A DNA stretch of 64,000 bases. Source: Pseudogemmobacter hezensis. Lineage in GTDB: Bacteria > Pseudomonadota > Alphaproteobacteria > Rhodobacterales > Rhodobacteraceae. The DNA lies in assembly GCF_013155295.1 (NCBI RefSeq), contig NZ_JABJXT010000006.1, positions 62,001-126,000 on the forward strand. The letters run 5' to 3'. The translations under genes were made by a program, and so were the position numbers. The notes under the pieces are model-generated. The model did no database searches, was not told where the DNA came from, and saw only the letters and a program-made list of their open reading frames with translations. Positions 17,564 to 24,587 of the stretch are shown piece by piece (within the stretch, counting starts at the first letter, position 1; every line of letters begins with the position of its first letter).

Positions 17564-18153
17564 TGCTTGGCCTGACGCGCAGGGTCAGGATCGAGACCCA
17601 GCGACTGACGCTGCGGCTGCCGACGCATGACGACTGGCGGCAATGGGCCGAGGTCAGGGCGGCCAGTGAGGGTTTTCTCAAACCATGGGAGCCGGTCTGG
17701 TCTGACCAGCATCTCTCGCGGCGCAATTTCTCAGGCCGTGTCTATTGGGCGAAACGGGCCGAGGCCTCGGGAACAGCACTGCCACTGATGATGGTGCGGC
17801 GCGACGATCAGCGGGTGATCGGCTCGATCACGCTCGACAATATCCGGCGCGGGCCCTCTCAGGCGGGAACGCTGGGCTATTGGGTGGGCGAGGCTTTCGC
17901 ACGTCAGGGCTATATGCGTGAGGCGATCCTGGCGGTCGTGCATTACGCCTTTACCCGCATGGATCTGAGCCGGATTGAGGCTGCCTGTCTGCCGGAAAAC
18001 CTGGCATCGCGCGGGGTTCTGGAAAAGACCGGGTTCAAATATGAAGGGGTCGCCCAGGCCTATCTGCAGATCAACGGACGCTGGCGCAATCATGTGCTTT
18101 ATTCCTGTCTGCGCGCCGATCGCCGTGGCAGAACCGATGTGGGACCGGCCTGA
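17563..18153 (+). CDS. GNAT N-acetyltransferase, RimJ/RimL-like
   Basis: 196 residues. The GNAT fold is seen from the RIETQRLTLRLPTHDD start typical of RimJ/RimL proteins, through GSITLDNIRRG, the acetyl-CoA-binding helix LGYWVGEAFARQGYMREAILAVVHYAF, and RIEAACLPENLASRGVLEKTGF, ending in YLQINGRWRNHVLYS. Members acetylate N-termini of ribosomal proteins S5/S18/L12, but substrates vary. It is translationally coupled to the M16 peptidase gene. Two strong palindromes follow its stop. Confidence 0.9.
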   Translation: MLGLTRRVRIETQRLTLRLPTHDDWRQWAEVRAASEGFLKPWEPVWSDQHLSRRNFSGRVYWAKRAEASGTALPLMMVRRDDQRVIGSITLDNIRRGPSQAGTLGYWVGEAFARQGYMREAILAVVHYAFTRMDLSRIEAACLPENLASRGVLEKTGFKYEGVAQAYLQINGRWRNHVLYSCLRADRRGRTDVGPA

Positions 18154-18160
18154 GGCAGCG

Positions 18161-18204
18161 CGGAGTTTTGCAAAACTCCGCTCCGATTTCTTGCAAGAAA
18201 TCGG
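18161..18204. repeat. Two adjacent TTGCAA-centred perfect palindromes
   Basis: CGGAGTTTTGCAAAACTCCG (18161-18180) is a perfect 20-bp palindrome. Directly after it, 18183-18204 is a second, 22-bp perfect palindrome with arms CCGATTTCTTG/CAAGAAATCGG. Both are centred on TTGCAA, with no loop and no following T-run. They lie between the acetyltransferase stop and the FAD oxidase start. Confidence 0.85.
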
Positions 18205-18232
18205 CTTGCACCCGGTGGATGCGAAAAGGAAA

Positions 18233-19651
18233 ATGACCATGCTGAACGCGGTGGATGATGGCTTTCTACAGGTTTTGCAGCGCGATTTGCCTGCCGGACG
18301 CCTGGCAGAGGCAGAGCCGCGCCATCTGACAGAGCCGCGCGGAAAATGGCCGGGCCGCCCCGGGCCGCTGGCCCTGCCGCGCAACACAGCTGAGGTTTCT
18401 GTCATCCTGTCCGCCTGCAATGCCGCCCGGGTGCCGGTTGTCACCTGGGGGGGCGGCACCGGGCTGGTCGCGGGACAGGTTATGGCTGAAGGCCCGCTGC
18501 CCCTGATCCTGTCTCTCGAAAAGATGACTGAGATGCGGGGCATCTGGCCAGAGGAAAACACAATCTGTGTTGAGGCGGGGATGACGCTTGCCGCCGTGCG
18601 TCAGGCCGCACAGGCGGAGGGGCGGCTCTTCCCGCTGTCGCTGGCCTCGGAAGGCAGCGCGACGATCGGTGGCAATCTGGCGACCAATGCAGGTGGCACC
18701 CAGGTGCTGCGCTATGGCAATGCGCGCGAGCTTTGTCTGGGCATCGAGGCGGTTCTGGCCAGCGGCGAGATCATCCACGGGCTGAAGCGGCTGCGCAAAG
18801 ACAATACCGGCTATGATCTGCGCAATCTGATCCTGGGCTCTGAGGGCACGCTTGCGGTGATAACGGCCGCCAGTCTGCGTCTTTTTCCGAACCCGAAGAA
18901 ACGGGTTGTCGCTTTGCTGGCGGTTGCTTCCCCTGCCGCGGCGCAGCAGCTTTTGCGCCTGGCTGAGGCGGAACTGGGCGGGCTGATCTCGGGGTTCGAG
19001 CTGATGTCGCGCATGGGCTTTGACTTTCTGGCCGAGGGTGGGTTCGATCTGAAAGCCCCCTTTGATCCCTTGCCCGACTGGCTGGTGCTGATCGAACTGG
19101 GCCTGCCTGCGGCGATGGATGCCGAAGCGGCGATGGCCGGGCTTTATGCCCAGGCGGCAGAGCTGGATCTGGTGCAGGACGGGGTGATTTCCGCCTCAGA
19201 GGCGCAGGCCGATCACCTCTGGGCGCTGCGCGAGACGATCCCGGATGCCAATCGGCGGGTGGGCTCGATCTCCAGCCATGATGTCTCGCTGCCGCTGGGC
19301 GCAATCCCCGGCTTTATCGAAGAGGCGGGGGCGCGGCTGCGAGCGCTGGCCGATATCAGGATCAACTGTTTCGGCCATCTGGGCGACGGCAATCTGCATT
19401 TCAACCTCTTCCCCGCGAAGGGGCGCGACCGGGGCGAATATGCGGCGCAGGCGGGTGAGATGTCGGACCTGGTGCATGAGATGGTCGATGCCCTGGATGG
19501 CTCGGTTTCTGCTGAACATGGCATCGGGCGTCTGAAAACCGCCGATCTGCAGCGCTTTGGCGATCCGGCGCGGCTGGACGCGATGCGCCGGATCAAGACG
19601 GCGCTTGATCCGAACGGCATCCTGAACCCCGGCGCGGTGCTGCCGCTATAG
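18233..19651 (+). CDS. FAD-binding oxidase of the GlcD / D-2-hydroxyacid dehydrogenase family
   Basis: 472 residues from ATG 18233 (AAAAGG just upstream; ATG 18239 is also possible). The N-terminal PCMH-type FAD domain includes VPVVTWGGGTGLVAGQV, EGSATIGGNLATNAGGTQVLRYG and LILGSEGTLAVITAASLRL. The C-terminal FAD-oxidase domain carries the metal-binding CFGHLGDGNLHFN and SAEHGIGRLK. Such enzymes oxidise D-lactate, glycolate or D-2-hydroxyglutarate; no glcE/glcF partners are adjacent, so a stand-alone D-lactate or D-2-hydroxyglutarate dehydrogenase is more likely than glycolate oxidase. Only 7 bp separate it from the convergent apt gene. Confidence 0.92.
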   Translation: MTMLNAVDDGFLQVLQRDLPAGRLAEAEPRHLTEPRGKWPGRPGPLALPRNTAEVSVILSACNAARVPVVTWGGGTGLVAGQVMAEGPLPLILSLEKMTEMRGIWPEENTICVEAGMTLAAVRQAAQAEGRLFPLSLASEGSATIGGNLATNAGGTQVLRYGNARELCLGIEAVLASGEIIHGLKRLRKDNTGYDLRNLILGSEGTLAVITAASLRLFPNPKKRVVALLAVASPAAAQQLLRLAEAELGGLISGFELMSRMGFDFLAEGGFDLKAPFDPLPDWLVLIELGLPAAMDAEAAMAGLYAQAAELDLVQDGVISASEAQADHLWALRETIPDANRRVGSISSHDVSLPLGAIPGFIEEAGARLRALADIRINCFGHLGDGNLHFNLFPAKGRDRGEYAAQAGEMSDLVHEMVDALDGSVSAEHGIGRLKTADLQRFGDPARLDAMRRIKTALDPNGILNPGAVLPL

Positions 19652-19658
19652 GCGCGGC

Positions 19659-20192
19659 TTACAGCCCCTCAAAGGCGCAAAGGCAATGAACATCCATCCC
19701 GAGCGCCTCAAGCTTACGCCGCCCGCCCAGATCCGGCAGATCGACGACAAAGGCGCAGCCGATGATCTGGGCCCCCAGCTTCTCGATCAGCGAGATCCCG
19801 GCGGCGGCGGTGCCGCCCGTGGCCAGCAGGTCATCGACCAGCAGCACCCGCTCGCCCGCGCTCAGGGCATCCTCGTGGATCTCGACCACCGCTTCGCCAT
19901 ATTCGAGGCTATAGGCCTGGGAAATCGTCTGGCCAGGAAGCTTGCCCTTTTTGCGCACCGGCACAAAGCCCGTTGACAGCTGATGCGCCACCGCGCCGCC
20001 CAGGATGAAGCCCCGCGCCTCAAGCCCCACCACCTTGTCAATGCGCATTCCGGCATAAGGCGCAAGCAGCTGGTCGATGCACATGCGAAAGCCGCGCGGA
20101 TCGGCGAAAAGCGTGGTCACATCCCGAAACAGGATCCCTTCATGCGGGAAATCGACGATGGTGCGGATATAGTCACGGACGGTCTTTGACAT
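19659..20192 (-). CDS. apt: Adenine phosphoribosyltransferase
   Basis: 177 residues from ATG 20192, preceded by CCGGAAAG. It converts adenine and PRPP to AMP in purine salvage. The start [24 protein letters not shown] and the PRPP-binding loop [17 protein letters not shown] are diagnostic; [18 protein letters not shown] is the flexible catalytic region. It lies directly downstream of mtnP on the same strand, which makes sense because MTA phosphorylase releases adenine that Apt then recycles. Confidence 0.97.
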   Translation of the reverse strand: MSKTVRDYIRTIVDFPHEGILFRDVTTLFADPRGFRMCIDQLLAPYAGMRIDKVVGLEARGFILGGAVAHQLSTGFVPVRKKGKLPGQTISQAYSLEYGEAVVEIHEDALSAGERVLLVDDLLATGGTAAAGISLIEKLGAQIIGCAFVVDLPDLGGRRKLEALGMDVHCLCAFEGL

Positions 20193-20238
20193 TTCGGATC
20201 TTTCCGGAGGGGTAAGGGGAACAGAGGTCTGGGCGGGC

Positions 20239-21135
20239 TCAGAGCAGGCGTCCGGCGACGGCATCCAGCTTTGCCAGAACCGCCGGATCACGTTTCGAGG
20301 GCGCCGTTACCAGCGCCGTGTCCAGTGCCCTGTCGCAGCCACAGGGGCAGGGCAGGCGCGTGCCACCTGCGGCTGTCAGGGGCGCAGCCTGAGGCGTGGT
20401 CAAAGTCGCGGGCAGGGCGGCAATCACGGCGCGGGCCTTGTCGGCATTTGCCGCCAGAACGGCAATCACCGCCGCGACATCGACCGCGTCATGGTCCGGG
20501 TGCCAGCAGTCATAATCGGTCACCATGGCAAGGCTGGCATAGCAAAGCTCTGCCTCGCGGGCCAGTTTCGCCTCTGGCATGGCGGTCATGCCGATCAGAT
20601 CGGTCCCCCAGCTGCGGTAAAGGCGGCTTTCAGCCAGGGTTGAGAACTGCGGCCCCTCCATCGCCAGATAGGTCGCGCCCTGGTGCACGTGGATACCGGC
20701 CGCCTCTGCGGCGCGGGTCACCAGGCCGCCAAGCCGGGCGCAGGTCGGATGGGCAAAGCCCAGGTGCGCCACCATCCCCTGGCCGAAAAAGCTTTTGTCG
20801 CGGGCGAAGGTGCGGTCGATGAGCTGATCGACCAGCACGAATTGCCCCGGTGTCAGATCCTCGCGCAGCGAGCCCACCGCCGAGACCGCCAGCAGATCGG
20901 TGCAGCCGATCCGCTTCAGCGCGTCGATATTGGCGCGGTAGGGCACGGAAGAGGGGCTGTGAACATGGCCCCGCCCATGACGCGGCAGGAAGGCGATCCG
21001 CAGCCCGCCCAGCTCTCCGGTCAGGATCTGATCCGAGGGCTGGCCCCAGGGTGTCGTGACAGGCTGCCAGCGGCCATTTTCGTTGCCGCAGAAATAGCGC
21101 CCAACCCCGCCCAGGGCAAGTTGGTGCGACCGCAG
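20239..21135 (-). CDS. mtnP: S-methyl-5'-thioadenosine phosphorylase, non-standard start
   Basis: MTA phosphorylase splits 5'-methylthioadenosine into adenine and methylthioribose-1-phosphate. Conserved segments are continuous in one frame: [76 protein letters not shown] and [13 protein letters not shown]. Homology reaches upstream to a phosphate loop reading [10 protein letters not shown], where the family usually has IGGSGxY. In this frame no ATG, GTG or TTG exists before GTG 20946, which is deep inside the conserved region. CTG at 21133-21135 would give 298 residues, close to the family length. Either a rare start is used or the gene has lost its start. Upstream of and cotranscribed with apt. 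Confidence 0.7.
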   Translation of the reverse strand: MRSHQLALGGVGRYFCGNENGRWQPVTTPWGQPSDQILTGELGGLRIAFLPRHGRGHVHSPSSVPYRANIDALKRIGCTDLLAVSAVGSLREDLTPGQFVLVDQLIDRTFARDKSFFGQGMVAHLGFAHPTCARLGGLVTRAAEAAGIHVHQGATYLAMEGPQFSTLAESRLYRSWGTDLIGMTAMPEAKLAREAELCYASLAMVTDYDCWHPDHDAVDVAAVIAVLAANADKARAVIAALPATLTTPQAAPLTAAGGTRLPCPCGCDRALDTALVTAPSKRDPAVLAKLDAVAGRLL

Positions 21136-21368
21136 GGCAGGCTGGCGCGACCAGAGCGCAGCTTGTGGCGCTGCAGGCGGGAGAGGGGCGCAGCCGCCAA
21201 AAGATCGGGCCTTCCCGAGGGGGCTGACAATTCTCTGCGGGAAATCGCGCCAGCCCCTTGCGCCCTGGTTGCGCGGAGGCTAGGAAAACCGCGATTTTGG
21301 CGGGGTTACGGCCCCACCATCGGGACAGGCCTGACAGGGCCTCCAAACAGGGCCTCGGGGGGGTTACG

Positions 21369-22628
21369 ATGCCGCTTCTGGTAATGAAATTCGGGGGCAC
21401 ATCCGTCGCCGATCTCGACCGTATCGCAAATGCCGCGAAAAAGGTGCAAAAAGAGGTCGAGCGTGGCTATGACGTGATCGTCATCGTCAGTGCGATGTCG
21501 GGCAAGACCAATGAACTGGTCGGCTGGGTCGAGGGCACCTCGAAGCTTTATGATGCGCGTGAATATGACGCGGTTGTCGCCAGCGGTGAGAATGTCACTG
21601 CCGGGCTGATGGCGCTGCGCCTGCAGGAGATGGGCGTGCCCGCACGATCCTGGCAGGGTTGGCAGGTGCCGATCAACACCACCTCGGCGCATTCAGCCGC
21701 GCGTTTCGTCTCGATCCCGCGCGAAAACCTCGATGCGAAATTCGCCGAAGGGTTCAAAGTCGCGGTCGTCGCGGGCTTCCAGGGGATCAGCCCCGAGGGG
21801 CGGATCACCACGCTGGGCCGGGGCGGGTCCGACACCACCGCCGTGGCCTTTGCGGCGGCCTTCGGGGCCGAGCGCTGCGATATCTATACCGATGTCGACG
21901 GCGTCTATACCACCGACCCGCGCGTCTCGAACAAGGCCCGCAAGCTGGACAAAATCGCCTTTGAAGAGATGCTGGAACTGGCCTCTCTGGGCGCGAAGGT
22001 GCTGCAGACCCGCTCGGTCGAGCTGGCGATGCGCTATAAGGTGCGCCTGCGGGTGCTTTCCTCGTTCGAGGATACCGACGAGAACTCTGGAACCCTGGTC
22101 TGTGACGAGGAGGAAATCATGGAATCGAAAGTCGTAAGCGGCGTGGCTTTTTCGCGCGAAGAAGCCAAGATCACGCTGTTCACCATCGAAGACCGTCCTG
22201 GCGTCGCCCAGGCGATCTTTGGGCCGCTGGCCGAGGCCGGGGTCAATGTGGACATGATCGTCCAGAACATCTCGGAAAAAGACTATGACGAGCGTCACGC
22301 CGGCGCGGTGACCGATATGACCTTCTCCTGCCCGGTGGGCCAGGTCGAGCGGGCCAAAAAGGCGATGGAAGACGCGAAGGCGCGTGGCGAGATCAATTAT
22401 GACGAGCTGATCATCGACACCGAGGTGGCCAAGGTCTCGGTGGTTGGTATCGGGATGCGCAGCCATGCAGGCGTCGCGGCCCGCACCTTCAGCGCGCTTG
22501 CGGCCGAGGGGATCAATATCAAGGTGATCGCCACTTCTGAGATCAAGATCTCGGTGCTGATCGACCGCAAATATATGGAACTGGCCGTGCAGGCGCTGCA
22601 CGACGCCTTTGAGCTGGAAAAGGCCTGA
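21369..22628 (+). CDS. lysC: Aspartate kinase
   Basis: 419 residues from ATG 21369; open frame further upstream is not homologous. It phosphorylates aspartate at the head of the lysine, threonine, methionine and diaminopimelate pathway. The N-terminal kinase domain has VMKFGGTSVADLDRI, SGENVTAGLMA, TTLGRGGSDTTAVA and YTDVDGVYTTDPR. Two C-terminal ACT domains (about 265-335 and 345-415), with ITLFTIEDRPGVAQAIF and VSVVGIGMRSHAGVAARTF, are the lysine/threonine feedback sites of the class II-like alpha subunit. A strong terminator follows. Confidence 0.97.
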   Translation: MPLLVMKFGGTSVADLDRIANAAKKVQKEVERGYDVIVIVSAMSGKTNELVGWVEGTSKLYDAREYDAVVASGENVTAGLMALRLQEMGVPARSWQGWQVPINTTSAHSAARFVSIPRENLDAKFAEGFKVAVVAGFQGISPEGRITTLGRGGSDTTAVAFAAAFGAERCDIYTDVDGVYTTDPRVSNKARKLDKIAFEEMLELASLGAKVLQTRSVELAMRYKVRLRVLSSFEDTDENSGTLVCDEEEIMESKVVSGVAFSREEAKITLFTIEDRPGVAQAIFGPLAEAGVNVDMIVQNISEKDYDERHAGAVTDMTFSCPVGQVERAKKAMEDAKARGEINYDELIIDTEVAKVSVVGIGMRSHAGVAARTFSALAAEGINIKVIATSEIKISVLIDRKYMELAVQALHDAFELEKA

Positions 22629-22647
22629 TCACGGGTCTCATTCCTGA

Positions 22648-22676
22648 AACGCCCCGCAGTGTCGGGGCGTTTTTAT
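22648..22676 (+). terminator. Rho-independent terminator of lysC
   Basis: A 9-bp stem (AACGCCCCG at 22648-22656 and CGGGGCGTT at 22663-22671) with a 6-nt loop leads into TTTTATTT, 20 bp after the lysC stop. Confidence 0.9.
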
Positions 22677-22700
22677 TTACGGATACCCTGTTCTGAGCGT

Positions 22701-22720
22701 CAGCTATGCGGACAAAGCGG
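22701..22720 (+). repeat. 20-bp direct repeat, left copy
   Basis: CAGCTATGCGGACAAAGCGG, identical to 23358-23377. The two copies flank the acetyltransferase gene at 22801-23346. Confidence 0.85.
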
Positions 22721-22800
22721 TCACCCTGCACGATTCACCTTGGGCGCATCAATCCGTTCGAGTATGGCGCGGCCACAAGAGCAGAGACAGGATTGGATAC

Positions 22801-23346
22801 ATGGCGCCGAGACTTCAAACTGAGACGTTCAACACAACGCGTTTCACAATGCGTGCGCTTACGCGCTCTGATGCCGTCGCTCTTTATGGGACGTTTTCTG
22901 GCGAAGCCCAGTGCCGATATATGTCGCAGCCGCATTTTTCCTCATTGGATGGCTTGGCTGATTGGCTCACTGACAGCGGATGGCCCGGCCGAACATGGGT
23001 GGCCATAGACAAGGCAGATGGCAGTCTTGCAGGCCGCTACGTCGCCTTCCCCGGGCGAGACGAGGGGGTGCTTGAGCTCGGCTACATCACCGTAGCAGAT
23101 CGGCAGGGACATGGCGTTGCGACGGAGTGCATGTCTCAGTTGATAGATCACCTCTTCTCTGAGGCTGATTATCGCCGACTCTATGTGGAAATCGATGCTG
23201 AAAACCAAGCATCGGTGAGACTCATCGAACGCCTGGGTTTTGTCCGGGAAGGTTACCTGCGCCAGCACGAAGTGACGCACAAGGGGCTGTGTGATATGCT
23301 CATTTATGGCCTTCTGCGTAACGAGTGGTTGGCAATGAAAGGTTAA
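22801..23346 (+). CDS. GNAT N-acetyltransferase, RimJ/RimL-like
   Basis: 181 residues. The family pattern is visible from LQTETFNTTRFTMRALTRSDA, through the acetyl-CoA site LGYITVADRQGHGVATECMSQLIDHLF, to YVEIDAENQASVRLIERLGFVREGYLRQ and a final GLCDMLIYGLLRNEW. Substrate unknown. Base and codon use look less G+C-rich than neighbours. It is bracketed by a 20-bp direct repeat and sits between lysC and ptsP, genes that are adjacent in many relatives as far as I recall. This suggests a later insertion. Confidence 0.85.
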   Translation: MAPRLQTETFNTTRFTMRALTRSDAVALYGTFSGEAQCRYMSQPHFSSLDGLADWLTDSGWPGRTWVAIDKADGSLAGRYVAFPGRDEGVLELGYITVADRQGHGVATECMSQLIDHLFSEADYRRLYVEIDAENQASVRLIERLGFVREGYLRQHEVTHKGLCDMLIYGLLRNEWLAMKG

Positions 23347-23357
23347 CCCTCGAATGG

Positions 23358-23377
23358 CAGCTATGCGGACAAAGCGG
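23358..23377 (+). repeat. 20-bp direct repeat, right copy
   Basis: CAGCTATGCGGACAAAGCGG, identical to 22701-22720 and 657 bp away. A degenerate third copy (CAGCTGTGCGGA) follows at about 23386. Confidence 0.85.
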
Positions 23378-23423
23378 ACGTTCGCAGCTGTGCGGATACG
23401 ATGCCCTAACCCCTGGCGCGTTG

Positions 23424-24266
23424 CTATTCTCTAGACAGTCTCAATGCACGAATATCATCGCTGCTTACACGTTCTGCCCCCACTCGGTCGGGCTTGCCGA
23501 CGTGGTGGCGCTTCACCGCCCGTTCCCAATACAGCACTGCGGTGGTGAAGAACCAGCTTGACGCCCAGGCCATGCCGACAAAACTGGCCATGAAATAGGT
23601 GTTGGACAGCAGGTCGAGACTGGCGTTCCCCACCCGAACCAGTTGGGAGATACCCGAGGCGAGGAGCAGCGTGAGGTTCGTGATTTCGCCGAAGAATGCC
23701 CAGATATTGCCCAGGATCGCCCAGGCCAGTAGCGGCACCATAAGACCAAACGTACCGGCACCCAGGCCGAACAGAAGCCCGCCATTACGCCAGTCACGAG
23801 CCGCGGCTGCGGCAGTCATCGGCACAATAAGCACAGTGGCCAGCACCATTTTTGGCAGGATGGCAACAACCCAGATCGTGATACCGGCGGGACCCAGCCG
23901 TCCAGCTTCACGCAATATGGCTTCCCGATCCGGCACGAAACCCGAAATGGCCATGGCCCATTGCATGATTTGTTGCGCATAGCCTGCGATCAGGCCGCCG
24001 AGCAGCATAATTGCACTATAGGCCAGCGCGAGCGTAAACAGTCCGTTTCCTTGCCACACCCGGGGATAACCCCGCGCGGCTAGCGCGCAGCGCAGCCCGA
24101 CCAGGGTGAAACCGGCAGCAAATGCACCGGGCATCAGCGTGCCGAGCAGTGGGATAAAGGACAGCATCAGCAGAATGGCTGACGCGATCACAAGAAACGG
24201 CAGCGCCAGCAGATAACGCCAAAAGGTAAGGAGCGACAAAGGAATAGCCCGAAGGAATAAAGGCAT
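23424..24266 (-). CDS. Hypothetical multi-pass membrane protein
   Basis: 280 residues from ATG 24266 (MPLFLRAIPLSLLTFWRYLLALP); an open frame to 24359 is less likely. Six or seven hydrophobic helices are visible: FLVIASAILLMLSFIPLLGTL, GAFAAGFTLVGLRCAL, GLFTLALAYSAIMLLGGLIAGY, ITIWVVAILPKMVLATVLIVP, LLFGLGAGTFGLMVPLLAWAILG, and TNLTLLLASGISQLV. The C-terminal tail is charged and cytoplasmic in appearance. No family recognised. It lies in the same probable insertion as the acetyltransferase, convergent with it, and is divergent from ptsP. Confidence 0.65.
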   Translation of the reverse strand: MPLFLRAIPLSLLTFWRYLLALPFLVIASAILLMLSFIPLLGTLMPGAFAAGFTLVGLRCALAARGYPRVWQGNGLFTLALAYSAIMLLGGLIAGYAQQIMQWAMAISGFVPDREAILREAGRLGPAGITIWVVAILPKMVLATVLIVPMTAAAAARDWRNGGLLFGLGAGTFGLMVPLLAWAILGNIWAFFGEITNLTLLLASGISQLVRVGNASLDLLSNTYFMASFVGMAWASSWFFTTAVLYWERAVKRHHVGKPDRVGAERVSSDDIRALRLSRE

Positions 24267-24587
24267 CCGGATTCTCGTAGATGATACTAAGGGGAAGCAC
24301 ACATCCCAAAACCTGACAATTGCGTATGGCAATTTTGCGGCGGGCCCCAGCATGTGCACGCCTTTTTCTTCCCGTATGGAAGGCGCGACCGGCGGCTAAG
24401 GGCTCAAAACAACGCAGCCATCCCTGCCTGCCGCCCGTCAACGGCCACTGATCTGCCCGCAGAATGGGCAAGCTTCCTGATTGCCGCGCTGCGGCGTAAG
24501 CCAGCCGTTTCCCTTCCCCTGTTCCTGTGGTCTAAGGGGAGGGAACTGGCCCGGGATCAGTCTATCAACGGAGGTCGCGCCCCGATC

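Noticed and set aside
22701-23377. Integron gene cassette around the acetyltransferase
   Set aside because: The 20-bp flanking repeats lack the attC inverted structure (no GTTRRRY core with a matching RYYYAAC), and no integrase is in view.
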